Assembly (NCBI RefSeq): GCF_025151535.1
Contig: NZ_CP102288.1
Location: 2,985,501-3,049,500 of the forward strand
DNA: 64,000 nt
Source of the DNA: Segatella copri DSM 18205
GTDB taxonomy: Bacteria; Bacteroidota; Bacteroidia; Bacteroidales; Bacteroidaceae
Reading direction: 5' to 3'
Part shown: piece by piece, positions 23,773 through 33,258 of the stretch
How positions within the stretch are numbered: the stretch's first letter is position 1
How the letters are laid out: each line of letters starts with the position of its first letter
Notes under the pieces: model-generated
The model's input: only the letters and a program-made list of their open reading frames with translations
Database searches by the model: none
What the model was told of the DNA's origin: nothing
Program-made: the position numbers and the translations under genes

Positions 23773-25455
23773 TTACCAAACATACTCTTCTGAGTTTTCT
23801 GTAGGAGTAACTGGTGTAGGATTGTTAACCAAAGCATGGTTTACATCAGCTTCTGAACCAACGATACAGAGTGTCATCCAATCTGGAACCTTAGTTGTGT
23901 TCCATTTGTCACCATCGAAATGGTTAGAGTTAGCATAACTGCGGATGATACCCTTGTTAAGACGCTTGATGTCGAATGTTGCAAATCCCTCACCCCAGAG
24001 TTCAACACGACGCTGCCACCATACTTCGTTCTGGAATTTAGATGTTGAAGTATTACCATATGCCTCATTGTGCTTACCATACTCATATTGTGGGTCACGC
24101 TTCTTTGCAAATTCCGTAAGCATCTCAATACCTTTGCTTTCATTCTGCATACCAGCTGCTTCGATTTCGATGAGCTTCATTTCCTCAACACGCATCAATG
24201 GTACGTCTACTGCACCAGCAGTTGCTAATGGCTGATCGCATGCACCATTTACTGGACGGAACTTTACAGAAAGACCACCTACATTGCCACCATATGTAGC
24301 AGCAGCGGCACCAGCTTTTAAGATATAGCTTGGTTCATTGCTATATTTTGCCAATGCTTTGAGTTTTTCTGCGTTTGTTGCTAAATTGTCGATATTGAAG
24401 TCAACAAAGCAGTTCTTGCGGAAGTCAGTTGCTGGAATTGTCTCATAAAGATGACGATCCACAACGAGAGGAAAACCATAGTTTGCGGCATAACCACAAT
24501 CTCCCTTCTTACCACCGATTTCGATAATCATCTGTGAAGCCCAAGATGTATCACCATCATTGTCACGCAAGTTTGGATCATCAGACTTGAAGTGAGTAGC
24601 AAACATCCATGAGCTGTTGGCTGTATTGAAACCTGTGGTCTTGCTTGTATATTCTTCACCTGTCATCTCGGTATAGCCTTGCTGAGCCAATTTGGCATAT
24701 TTCTCAGCGTTAGCCCAATCTTCCATTGTGAGATATGCACGAGCCTTCAAACCATATACAACAGAGAGATCAGGAGTATATTTGTTCTCACGCTTATAAC
24801 CTGCAAGGTATTCTTCTGCCTTATTCAAGTCAGAAAGAATAAACTCAAACATCTTCTCATTGGTCAGACGAGGGTTGTTATACATGTCTTCAGTACCCTT
24901 TTCTGTTATCAATGGAACAGTTAATGCTTCTTTATTCTTGCCATAAGTTTCAGGTGCATACATACGAGCCAAGTCCATGTAGAACATAGCACGCATTGCA
25001 TATGCGATACCTTCACCAGCCTTAAATTTCTCATCAGGGTTTTCACCACCAAGTGAAAGAACAGTATTACAGTTCTTAATCCAACCATAGTAATATGTCC
25101 ATGGCAACTGGCATGCCGCATAGCGTGGTCCTAAACCGATACCAGATGCATACCAAGTCTGGTACCAGCTACCATCATTTGCCAAGGCAATATCTTGTCC
25201 CATGACATCACGCTGCAAGAAGAATGATGTGTAACCAAAATCCCATGGACGCATGTCGCTGCCACTATAAGTAAATTGACCACTCAAAGAAGAGGTGATG
25301 TTATTGACAAAGTTATCGAAAGCTCCTGGAGCTTGTGATGCTTGGTCTGTTGTGACATAGTTGCCATAACCTTCTGGCTCATATTCTTCTATACAGCCAG
25401 TAAGAGAAGAAAGTGTAAATGTGGCAATAGCCAAAGAAACTATATATTTTTTCAT
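23773..25455 (-). CDS. SusD/RagB-family outer-membrane glycan-binding lipoprotein
   Basis: 560 aa from the ATG at 25455; the upstream in-frame ATG would place 10 polar residues before the signal peptide and is rejected. The lipobox is SSLTGC. SusD features include the N-terminal YVTTDQAS, the TPR-like LSDLNKAEEYLAGY and KARAYLTMEDWANAEKYA helices and the C-terminal RRVELWGEGFATFDIKR. It forms the lid of the SusC transporter and binds the glycan outside the cell. The stop of the susC gene lies 31 nt upstream, so both share a message. Substrate unknown. Confidence 0.92.
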   Translation of the reverse strand: MKKYIVSLAIATFTLSSLTGCIEEYEPEGYGNYVTTDQASQAPGAFDNFVNNITSSLSGQFTYSGSDMRPWDFGYTSFFLQRDVMGQDIALANDGSWYQTWYASGIGLGPRYAACQLPWTYYYGWIKNCNTVLSLGGENPDEKFKAGEGIAYAMRAMFYMDLARMYAPETYGKNKEALTVPLITEKGTEDMYNNPRLTNEKMFEFILSDLNKAEEYLAGYKRENKYTPDLSVVYGLKARAYLTMEDWANAEKYAKLAQQGYTEMTGEEYTSKTTGFNTANSSWMFATHFKSDDPNLRDNDGDTSWASQMIIEIGGKKGDCGYAANYGFPLVVDRHLYETIPATDFRKNCFVDFNIDNLATNAEKLKALAKYSNEPSYILKAGAAAATYGGNVGGLSVKFRPVNGACDQPLATAGAVDVPLMRVEEMKLIEIEAAGMQNESKGIEMLTEFAKKRDPQYEYGKHNEAYGNTSTSKFQNEVWWQRRVELWGEGFATFDIKRLNKGIIRSYANSNHFDGDKWNTTKVPDWMTLCIVGSEADVNHALVNNPTPVTPTENSEEYVW

Positions 25456-25486
25456 ATTGAAGTTCTTTTTATTATTAAATAACAAC

Positions 25487-28400
25487 TTAGAATGTTACTT
25501 GGATACCTCCAGAGATGTTTCGTGTTGGAGAGTAAACGCTAGTATAACCACTTCCTTCGTATGAGTAACGTGGGTCAAGACCCTTACGTGCTGACCAGAA
25601 ACAGAGATTCTCACCTGCGCAATAAACACGAATCTTGGAAACCATTGGGATAAGACCCTTTGGTAATGTATAACCTACGGTGAATGACTGGAAGTTGAAG
25701 TAGCCGGCATTCGTCAAGAAACGATCTGATGTAGCTGTGCTATACAGGTCGCCATACTGCCAACGAGGAATGTTGCTTGATGTGTTGTTAGGACTCCAAG
25801 ACTTAATGTAATCCTTATGTATAGCGTGACCTGCATCATTTCCACTCTGGGCTGGTGCCATCAATGTTGCATACTGGACATCATATACCTTACCGCCAAT
25901 CTGATAATCGAATGTTGCAGCGAGGTCGAATCCCTTATAACGGAAACTTGTAGACAAACCACCGAACACCTTAGGGAGCAAAGATCCCTGCTCATAGTAA
26001 GATGCCTTGTTGATGTTAGTTGTAGTATAGTCCTTAGACTTACCTGGCTGTGCACCTGTTGTAGTTGCATTGCCGTCAATCTTTTCATCTACCCAGTAGA
26101 GAGCTTCACCCTTCTCGTTTACACCAGCGTATGAAGGAAGGTATGCGTTATACATAGGACCACCCTCACGATACCAATACTGGTATGTTTTACCAGTGTT
26201 TGACTCACTAAAACCACCATATTGTTCTGTCTTCATTGTTGGCAACTTCAATACCTTTGTTGCGTTATGTGACATATTTGCAGTGATTGACCAGTCGATG
26301 TCCTTTGTACGTACCAATACTCCTGTGAGTACCAATTCGATACCTGTATTACGCATATTGCCAATATTGGTGTAGTAGCCACGGGAACCCTGTGACTCAG
26401 GAATTGACAACCAGAAGAGCAAGTCTGTGGTCTTCTTTGAATAGAAGTCAAAACTACCCATCAAACGATGCTTGAGGAAACTGAACTCAACACCAAGGTT
26501 CAAATTGGTAGTTGTCTCCCAAGTAATGTCTTTGTTACCCATACGATAGAAGGTTGGTGACATTAATGTATTGGAAGCCTTAGAAACCGTATAGAGGTCT
26601 GTATATGCCCAGTTTCCGATGTTATCATTACCTTGCTGACCGATAGATGCCTTAACCTTCAACTCATCAACGAAAGGAGCATTAAACCACTTCTCTTTGT
26701 TGATAAGCCAAGCACCACCGAGCGACCAGAAGTTACCCCAACGATTTTCCTTGGCGAAACGTGAAGATGCATCACGACGGTAAGAAGCAGAAGCGAAATA
26801 CTTGTCATCATAGTTGTATTGTGCACGGCCAAAGAAACCTTCAACGTTGTAATTCAACTTATATGAACCATTGTCCTTCTTGTTAGCGAAAGCATTCAAC
26901 TCTGTAATTGAAGGTGAAAAACCACCCTCACCCTGCGCATTCAGGTATTTGCGAGTCAATTTATAATACTCATGACCGAGGAGAACATCAACATTATGCT
27001 TGCCGAAGTTCTTCATGAAAGTCAAAGTTTGAGTATTATTGGTGCGAAGATCTGCTAAGTTGTACTTAGTTAACTGACCATTAACACCTGCCTTAGGTCC
27101 CTCGTATGCATTCTCGTAATCAGAGAAGTCTTCCATGCCATAAATAACGGTACTTGTGGCATTAAATTTCAACCAATCTGTAATTTTAATATCAGCGAAA
27201 ACGGAACCATTAATTTGGTTGATACCTTTTTCTACCTTGTTGTAACGATTGCTACCCAATGGGTTACCAGTAGAAAGGAAAGGACGAGTTACACCATAAT
27301 TCTTAGGCAAACCATAATCATACATATCGTGACCATATGAATCTTTCTTGATTGCTACATTTCCGTTAGCATCAATTGTACGCACGTAGATAGGGTAGAT
27401 TGGTGCAATTGAAGAAACGAAATACATCAAGTTGGTTGAGTTGGTCTCATCACTCAGATTAGGGTTTGACTGGGTTGTAGAATGAACGTACTGAGCGTTG
27501 ACACCTACCTTCAGCCATTTCTTAGCTTGATAATCAGCCTTCAAACGAGCGCTGATACGCTCATAGCTACTGTTGGCAATAACACCGTCATCGCTCAAAT
27601 AGCCTAAACTTGTATAATAAGATGAACGGTCTGTTGCACCTTTGATGCTAATATTATAGTCCTGACGGAGAGCATCCTTATAGGCAGCTTTGTTCCAGTC
27701 GTCAGCAGTCATATAATACTTTTCACCATTCAATTCGTATGTACGTCCAAGTGTAGCATTTGGATTCAACTTACCATTAATACCGATAAGCTGTTCGTTC
27801 TCAGGTACAGTATATGCGTTATAAGCCAACTGTGAAAGCATAGAAGAATTTGCCTTCAAGTTTGCATTGGCAGCGCTCATACCCTGACCATAGTAATAGT
27901 TGTTGTACAACTGAGCATAATATGCCTCATAATACTGACCTGGATCTTTAATTACATCATACTCAGGAACGGCACGAGAGTTAGAACCCCACTTCATGTC
28001 AATAGAAACCTCAGCTTCCTTGTTTTTACCATTCTTTGTTGTAATCAGAATAACACCAGCAGCACCACGAGCACCATAAAGTGCAGCAGATGCAGCATCT
28101 TTCAATACGGTTACAGATTCAATATCATCTGTTGGGATAGAAGAAAGGTTTCCTGGATAAGGAGCACCATCAACGATTACCAATGGGTCAGTAGCTGCAT
28201 ACATAGAAGCAATACCACGAATATTGACACCATTGTTGTCTGAACCAGGCTGTCCTGATGCACCCCGCAACTGAAGACCAGGTACAGAACCTACCAAAGC
28301 GTCTGTTACGTTGGTAGAAATCTTCTTTGAAAGTTCTTCAGAACCTACTACGGCTGCAGAACCGGTAAATGCACTCTTCTTAGCAGTACCGAAAGCTACA

Positions 28401-28711
28401 ACCATGACTTCATCCAATGCATGATTGTCTGGGTCAAGAACAATTTTCATGTTCTTGGCAGCCTTTACAGTCTTGCTGATCATGCCGATGTAAGAAATCT
28501 CCAACTTGGCATTTGCTGGAGCAGCCAGTGAGAAATTACCGTCAACATCGGTAATAGTACCGGTTTGTGTACCAACAACTTTGATAGAGGCACCAATGAC
28601 TGGGCTTCCATCCTCAGAAGAGGTAATAGTACCGGAAACTTGAGTTTGCGCCAACGCCATTCCTAAACTAAGGAAGAGGCAGGCAATAAACGTCATGAGT
28701 CTTTTTTCCAT
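25487..28711 (-). CDS. SusC/RagA-family TonB-dependent transporter
   Basis: 1074 aa outer-membrane beta-barrel. In order: signal peptide (to about MALAQ), a carboxypeptidase D-like regulatory domain (VSGTITSSEDGSPVIGASIKV), the SusC signature DEVMVVAFGTAKKSAFTGS, the plug with LKDAASAALYGARGAAGVILITTK, a 22-strand barrel and a terminal Phe (GGIQVTF). It imports oligosaccharides using TonB energy together with the SusD encoded next. The promoter is full consensus and the leader is about 205 nt, unlike the xylan susC. No sensor or sigma/anti-sigma gene is adjacent. Confidence 0.94.
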   Translation of the reverse strand: MEKRLMTFIACLFLSLGMALAQTQVSGTITSSEDGSPVIGASIKVVGTQTGTITDVDGNFSLAAPANAKLEISYIGMISKTVKAAKNMKIVLDPDNHALDEVMVVAFGTAKKSAFTGSAAVVGSEELSKKISTNVTDALVGSVPGLQLRGASGQPGSDNNGVNIRGIASMYAATDPLVIVDGAPYPGNLSSIPTDDIESVTVLKDAASAALYGARGAAGVILITTKNGKNKEAEVSIDMKWGSNSRAVPEYDVIKDPGQYYEAYYAQLYNNYYYGQGMSAANANLKANSSMLSQLAYNAYTVPENEQLIGINGKLNPNATLGRTYELNGEKYYMTADDWNKAAYKDALRQDYNISIKGATDRSSYYTSLGYLSDDGVIANSSYERISARLKADYQAKKWLKVGVNAQYVHSTTQSNPNLSDETNSTNLMYFVSSIAPIYPIYVRTIDANGNVAIKKDSYGHDMYDYGLPKNYGVTRPFLSTGNPLGSNRYNKVEKGINQINGSVFADIKITDWLKFNATSTVIYGMEDFSDYENAYEGPKAGVNGQLTKYNLADLRTNNTQTLTFMKNFGKHNVDVLLGHEYYKLTRKYLNAQGEGGFSPSITELNAFANKKDNGSYKLNYNVEGFFGRAQYNYDDKYFASASYRRDASSRFAKENRWGNFWSLGGAWLINKEKWFNAPFVDELKVKASIGQQGNDNIGNWAYTDLYTVSKASNTLMSPTFYRMGNKDITWETTTNLNLGVEFSFLKHRLMGSFDFYSKKTTDLLFWLSIPESQGSRGYYTNIGNMRNTGIELVLTGVLVRTKDIDWSITANMSHNATKVLKLPTMKTEQYGGFSESNTGKTYQYWYREGGPMYNAYLPSYAGVNEKGEALYWVDEKIDGNATTTGAQPGKSKDYTTTNINKASYYEQGSLLPKVFGGLSTSFRYKGFDLAATFDYQIGGKVYDVQYATLMAPAQSGNDAGHAIHKDYIKSWSPNNTSSNIPRWQYGDLYSTATSDRFLTNAGYFNFQSFTVGYTLPKGLIPMVSKIRVYCAGENLCFWSARKGLDPRYSYEGSGYTSVYSPTRNISGGIQVTF

Positions 28712-28953
28712 AAATCTCTCTCGTTTAATTAATTAATAAATATATAATGTTTTATATTTCTTTCTCACTACATATCCTCCCAACTTTTATTGAGCGTGGG
28801 GACTCATTTCTTGTCTCCAACTCTTATCCCGAACTGGTGGGGGTGGGTATGTTGCCATACCTTATAATATAGGGAAGCATCTCAAACTTCACTAAATTTT
28901 AATAATATTTTTAATCGGCTGCAAAAATAAGCATTTTTTAGGAAATCACCAAA
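28712..28953 (-). promoter_or_regulatory. Promoter and long leader of the first susC
   Basis: TTTG (28950-28953)-N20-TATTTTTG (28922-28929) on the minus strand, then about 205 nt of leader. The leader contains GGTATG-GCAA-CATACC, a 6-bp stem closed by a GNRA loop, and a G/C-rich block around 28795-28850. The gap 28954-29034 holds nothing else recognised. Confidence 0.65.
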
Positions 28954-29034
28954 CTTTTTTCTAGAAAAGTTGCACTTTGCCTGATATTTTATTATAAATA
29001 TGCGGTTTTTATACACTTTTGCTTATGAAAAACA

Positions 29035-29074
29035 AGCGAAAGCGGCAGTTTTGTCAAAAACTGCCGCTTTCGCT
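29035..29074 (-). terminator. Terminator of the AAA_14/DUF4143 gene
   Basis: 18-bp perfect inverted repeat (core AGCGAAAGCGGCAGTTTT) with a 4-nt loop, followed on the minus strand by TGTTTTT; the gene stops at 29081. Confidence 0.88.
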
Positions 29075-29080
29075 GAAATA

Positions 29081-30400
29081 CTAACTTTCTGCCTTTAATT
29101 CTTTGTCTAGAACAAAGAGCATATAGAGGGGGATGTTGATGGTTTTTGAACTGTTGTTTCTCTCGTATGGCAAGAGACTGGTGCGAACCGACCATTTGGG
29201 TGAATATCTTTCCCGATACAGTTTCAAACTCTTGGCATTCATGGTTACTCCTGCCTTTGCTTCCAGTGGATATACATCCAAACCGTCGGAAATAAGGAAG
29301 TCAACCTCTGCAGTGGCTGAAGAAGACCAATAATAATTGGTTTCCAAAGTTTCTGTAAAGTTCTGAAGTTCCTGACAGACATACTGTTCTGTCAACGCTC
29401 CCTTAAATTCTTCAAAGATTCTGCTTCCTTCTAATATTACTTTCGGCGAAATCTTGCTCATTGCCCTCAACAGACCTACATCTAGTAAGAATACCTTAAA
29501 CGATTTGAGATCAGCATAGGCTGAAATCGGGATGTCGGGCTTGCTGACATTGTTGGTTCTGATGATTTCACCTGCATCAGAAAGCCACATGATGGCATCC
29601 TCATATTCCCGTGCTCTGGCTCCCTCTCTCACCAGTCCATAGACAAACTTCTTGTTTTCCTTCGCCAGTTGCGAAGGGATGCTGTTCCATACATAACGGA
29701 TTTTCTCGACCATATTCTTTGGAGCATGTTTGGAGAAGTCTTTCTGGTAGGCTGCTATCAGTTCCTGCTGGATGCGGTTTACCTTGTTGTAGTCTTTGCT
29801 GCCCAGCCACTCTGCTACAACAGCAGGCATACCTCCTATTATCATGTATTTTTTCAGATAATCTGTAAGGCGAGCCTCGAATGCTCCCAGGTTTCTGTTT
29901 CCTTTATCGATATAGTCTATCAGCATGTTCTCTCCGTTTGCTATCAGAAACTCTTTAAAGGACATGGGATATAGATGCAGGAAATCTGTCTTTCCTACAG
30001 GGAAGGATGTGCCTTCGTGCAGGGCTATGCCTAGCAATGAGCCTGCGCAGCAGATGGCATACTCTGGTGCCTCTTCGCAGAAATACTTCAAAGAGGTGAG
30101 TGCTCTTGGCATTTCTTGTACTTCATCGAAGATAATAAGAGTTTCCTCGGGTATTATCATCTTACCATTATATATAGAGAGCTGTTCTATAATGCGTTGT
30201 GGTGATAAGTCGCCAGCAAATATCTCTTCGAGTACATCACTCTGTTCGAAGTTGATGTAACATACGTCTTTGAAGTACTTGCGCCCAAATTCTTTCAGTA
30301 GCCAAGTCTTGCCAACTTGTCTTGCACCTTCCAGTATGAGTGGCTTCCTTCCGTGAATGTCTTTCCATTTTAACAATTGGGATATAAGTAGTCTTTCCAT
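29081..30400 (-). CDS. AAA_14 / DUF4143 ATPase
   Basis: 439 aa. N-terminal AAA_14 domain with Walker A LEGARQVGKTWLL (residues about 23-35), Walker B TLIIFDEVQEMP and the sensor-like CCAGSLLGIALHE. The C-terminal DUF4143 domain ends in AEVDFLISDGLDVYPLEAKAG, which resembles a PD-(D/E)XK-like core (Asp and Glu-x-Lys). Very common in Bacteroidota with unproven function. It sits between two carbohydrate loci, has its own promoter and terminator, and its upstream region carries three phased 23-nt repeats. Confidence 0.9.
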   Translation of the reverse strand: MERLLISQLLKWKDIHGRKPLILEGARQVGKTWLLKEFGRKYFKDVCYINFEQSDVLEEIFAGDLSPQRIIEQLSIYNGKMIIPEETLIIFDEVQEMPRALTSLKYFCEEAPEYAICCAGSLLGIALHEGTSFPVGKTDFLHLYPMSFKEFLIANGENMLIDYIDKGNRNLGAFEARLTDYLKKYMIIGGMPAVVAEWLGSKDYNKVNRIQQELIAAYQKDFSKHAPKNMVEKIRYVWNSIPSQLAKENKKFVYGLVREGARAREYEDAIMWLSDAGEIIRTNNVSKPDIPISAYADLKSFKVFLLDVGLLRAMSKISPKVILEGSRIFEEFKGALTEQYVCQELQNFTETLETNYYWSSSATAEVDFLISDGLDVYPLEAKAGVTMNAKSLKLYRERYSPKWSVRTSLLPYERNNSSKTINIPLYMLFVLDKELKAES

Positions 30401-30421
30401 ACGCTAAAAATTATGTTTTGG

Positions 30422-30453
30422 CAAAGATACTAATAAACAGTGATTTACGCAAG
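30422..30453 (-). promoter_or_regulatory. Promoter of the AAA_14/DUF4143 gene
   Basis: TTG (30450-30452)-N20-TATCTTTG (30422-30429) on the minus strand; start codon 22 nt further at 30400. Confidence 0.65.
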
Positions 30454-30457
30454 AAAA

Positions 30458-30546
30458 ATCACATTTTCCTAAGGACTTTTAAGTATATTTATCACATTTT
30501 CCTAAGGACTTTTCTGTTAAATCATCACATTTTCCTAAGGACTTTT
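30458..30546. repeat. Three 23-nt direct repeats, period 33
   Basis: Identical units at 30458-30480, 30491-30513 and 30524-30546 with core CATTTTCCTAAGGACTTTT, separated by two unrelated 10-nt spacers. They begin 5 bases upstream of the ATPase promoter, so an operator array is possible. Spacers are far too short for CRISPR. Confidence 0.9.
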
Positions 30547-30567
30547 AGGGACTTAAATCGAGAATTC

Positions 30568-30660
30568 TGTCGTAATCTCAGAAAAAAAGCAAGATTACGA
30601 CAACTTTTAAACGAGAAATCTGTCGTAATCTCGATAAAAAAGTGAGATTACGGCAGATTT
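30568..30660. repeat. Two related hairpins sharing GTCGTAATCT
   Basis: Hairpin 1: TGTCGTAATCT / AGATTACGACA (30568-30602). Hairpin 2: 17-bp stem 30616-30632 with 30644-30660 (one G-U). On the minus strand hairpin 2 follows the GH10 remnant by 20 nt and may terminate it. Confidence 0.8.
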
Positions 30661-30679
30661 TCATGATTTTTCTCTTTAA

Positions 30680-31124
30680 TTACTTGTCTACGGTAGAAGA
30701 AACATTGTTCTTCTCATAGAAAGCTTTGTATTCTTCACCACCATACTTCAGACCAAGATCTTCACCGGCGATACCATCGCAGAAGCCCTTGTAAGCCCAC
30801 TTGCGCTTGTAGTCCTTGTCGAAGAGGTTAGGCACCTGACCCTTGAGCCAGTATTCGTGTTCAGCCTCGTTGTCTGACAGACTCCAGATGGTGATACCGC
30901 TCTGCTGAGCCTCTGGCACATTTGCCTTGTAGCTCTCCACAATCATGCGGTTGGTATCCTCAGGGGTAGGAGTGAAGGTGAATTCGCATTTTACCCAGTC
31001 GGTACCTACGTTGAAGGTATTGTAACCACCCTGAGAAGCGTATGTAGTTCCATTCTGATACTGGAACTGCAACGAACATAAACAATAATGACAGGTACTT
31101 TAAAGCATTACCTGCATGTCTCAT
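30680..31124 (-). pseudogene. Decayed GH10 xylanase gene (signal peptide, CBM piece and GH10 tail only)
   Basis: On the minus strand ATG 31124 opens a signal-peptide-like start (MRHAGNALKYLSLLFMFVA), then the frame shifts. From about 31072 another frame reads a carbohydrate-binding-module-like piece (YNTFNVGTDWVKCEFTFTP) joined directly to the C-terminal end of GH10 (VESYKANVPEAQQSGITIW, SDNEAEHEYWL, KRKWAYKGFCDGIAG). The whole catalytic barrel with both Glu residues is missing. The open part has no ATG start. Position after susD matches the surface xylanase of Prevotella-type xylan loci. Confidence 0.85.
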
Positions 31125-31208
31125 GATTAATTGGTTTTTGTGATTTAATTGGTTTAAAACTCGTTCGTTGGTTTATATACGAATTTTGTTTTTATTGATT
31201 TTCTGCTG

Positions 31209-31216
31209 CAAAGATA
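31209..31216 (-). promoter_or_regulatory. -7 element before the GH10 remnant
   Basis: TATCTTTG on the minus strand without a TTTG at the usual distance, as at the other xylan-locus promoters. It sits 85 nt before ATG 31124 and after the susD terminator. Confidence 0.5.
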
Positions 31217-31262
31217 GTCTCTTATCTGTTAAGTGCCGTTAACTAACAAAGCAAAAAAGAAA

Positions 31263-31286
31263 GTGTACCATGATTCCATGGCACAC
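31263..31286 (-). terminator. Terminator after the xylan-locus susD
   Basis: GTGTGCCATG-GAAT-CATGGTACAC on the minus strand followed by TTTCTTTTTT; the susD gene stops at 31303. Confidence 0.75.
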
Positions 31287-31302
31287 CCTCTTCTAGTATT
31301 GC

Positions 31303-33246
31303 TTAGTTACGATAAGCTGGATTTTGATAAGCTTCCTTTTCCGTATCGCTCATCATCAATGCATCTATCTGTCCCTGTGGAATAGGGCGGAGATAGAAAC
31401 CATCAGGAATATTGCGAGTGAAGGTCTCTGGTGTATGGTCTTCTGCTTTATCACCACAAATCGTGTATTTCCCTGCACGATCTTTCCATGTCTGTGTTCT
31501 AACAAGGTCAAACCAACGATGTCCCTCACCGAAATACTCACGACCTAACTCGTCGAGAATGTAGTCAATAGTGATTACTTGTGGAGTGGCTGCAGTCATT
31601 TCTGCACTGTGGTCTTCAATCTTCTGCTTGTTACCATTGTTGTCCCAACGCCATTTTCCTGCACGAGCACGAATTACGTTGATTAATTCACGAGCAGAAA
31701 AACCTGTTTGTGTTGTGGCGCCCTTTACAGCTGCTTCTGCTGCAGCAAAGTAGAGCTCTGAGAACTTGCAGATAGGGAACGGACGTGTACTACCTGCATT
31801 AGGTTGTCCGACAGTTCCATTGTTGTCAGTACGATAAGGACCAAGTTTCCAAAGGATAGGATATTTGAAACGACTAATGCCGGATGGACCTACTACATAA
31901 TCTGCACGACCAGCGGTTGTACCTGCGCCTACACCTGCGCCATTTCCATTGTAAGAGATGTTGTTATCGTTATCAACGAAAGTGAGGACAGCGTCACCCA
32001 CCTTGATGTCCATACCATTGGCACCAATACCTTTTTCTGTGTTATTGCCGCCTAAGTCCCAGTTCGCACGGAATGTGTAGGTGAATGTGCCATCATAACG
32101 AGAGTCATTGGTCTTGTCAGCAAAAGTCTCTTTGAAAACATTCTGCGTAGGTGCCATACGAGTCCAAGGACGTCCTAAGGCTTGAACAGCAGCACGCAAT
32201 ACTGGATTGAACTTAGAACCATCAGCCTTATCGATTACCATGTTAGGGTAGTTCCAGCATACCATCCAAGAGGCGAAGTTGTCTGGTGCGCCACCACCGC
32301 CATAACTAAGTGAGCCACCATTGTATTCCTCGCTTTTCTCTGTATGGTCAGCGTAAAGCAACATCTCCTTGTTGCGGTCGTTTTCTGCGAGGTTTACGTC
32401 ATAATAGGTGTCCATCAAGCCAAAATCAGCTGGGTTCTTGATGCCTTCAATGGCGATATCGTATGCCTGCTGGAAATACCAAGTAGCATCGTGCCCGTCA
32501 AGATCTTTACGTTCGCACTCTGGGTAAGTTGGAATGTTATTAGGATTCTCCAACCACCAAGCGTAGGTGAGATATGCTTGTGATAAGATAAGGCGTGCCA
32601 ATGTTTTGGTGACGCCACCTGTTACACGTCCTTTTTCAGGTAAGTTCTCTACTGCTTTCTTCAAGTCAGGGAAGATGGCCTTAGTGTAAACTTCTGGTAC
32701 AGTATTACGTGCAGAGGTGCGAGTTGGAGAGGTGTTGAATTTCAATTCGCCAGCACCTAAGTCCAAAGGTACACCGCCAAATGTCTGTACAAGACGGAAG
32801 TAGTCGAATGCTCTGAAAAAACGAGCTTCGCTAAGAAGAGATTCGTTAATACCTGCTTGTTCACCGTTTTCAATAACGCCACTGGCTGTATTGATGTATG
32901 TGAAAGCGTTGCCCCACAAGACGTCAGAACGTGATGACAGAGAGGTCAGAGTTCCTACGCCAGAAAGGTCTGCGTCCTTAAAGTTGCCATCGGCTGACTG
33001 TGCCCAGGTATATTCATCCGTACCTGTCTCGCAGTTGTTGTAGTAGTATGCTTGACCGTATGTGTCACGGAGATGTGAGTAAAGTGCTGTAAGACCTCCC
33101 TTGATACCATTTTCTGTCTTGAAGAAGGTTGGGTCGTATTGGCTGCGTGGTTGCTCGTCTAGTATGTCTGAGCATGAACCCAGCATTAAAAGTGCGATAG
33201 ACGCAATGCCAAGGCCTTTTATATTTTTGCTTAATATCTTATTCAT
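31303..33246 (-). CDS. SusD/RagB-family lipoprotein of the xylan locus
   Basis: 647 aa with lipobox MLGSC (Cys about residue 25). SusD markers: SDILDEQPRSQYDPTFFKTENGIKGGLTALYSHLRD at the N terminus, ARFFRAFDYFRLVQTFGGVPL, LARLILSQAYLTYAWW and the C-terminal LGREYFGEGHRWFDLVRTQTW. It binds xylan fragments at the surface as partner of the SusC encoded 12 nt upstream. The substrate is inferred from the adjoining regulator, GH67, GH10 and GH43 genes. A terminator follows it, so downstream genes in this direction need their own promoter. Confidence 0.93.
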   Translation of the reverse strand: MNKILSKNIKGLGIASIALLMLGSCSDILDEQPRSQYDPTFFKTENGIKGGLTALYSHLRDTYGQAYYYNNCETGTDEYTWAQSADGNFKDADLSGVGTLTSLSSRSDVLWGNAFTYINTASGVIENGEQAGINESLLSEARFFRAFDYFRLVQTFGGVPLDLGAGELKFNTSPTRTSARNTVPEVYTKAIFPDLKKAVENLPEKGRVTGGVTKTLARLILSQAYLTYAWWLENPNNIPTYPECERKDLDGHDATWYFQQAYDIAIEGIKNPADFGLMDTYYDVNLAENDRNKEMLLYADHTEKSEEYNGGSLSYGGGGAPDNFASWMVCWNYPNMVIDKADGSKFNPVLRAAVQALGRPWTRMAPTQNVFKETFADKTNDSRYDGTFTYTFRANWDLGGNNTEKGIGANGMDIKVGDAVLTFVDNDNNISYNGNGAGVGAGTTAGRADYVVGPSGISRFKYPILWKLGPYRTDNNGTVGQPNAGSTRPFPICKFSELYFAAAEAAVKGATTQTGFSARELINVIRARAGKWRWDNNGNKQKIEDHSAEMTAATPQVITIDYILDELGREYFGEGHRWFDLVRTQTWKDRAGKYTICGDKAEDHTPETFTRNIPDGFYLRPIPQGQIDALMMSDTEKEAYQNPAYRN

Positions 33247-33258
33247 AATAGTATATCT

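Noticed and set aside
30458..30546. Possible mini CRISPR array (three identical repeats)
   Set aside because: Spacers are only 10 nt, repeats sit against a promoter and no cas genes are present.
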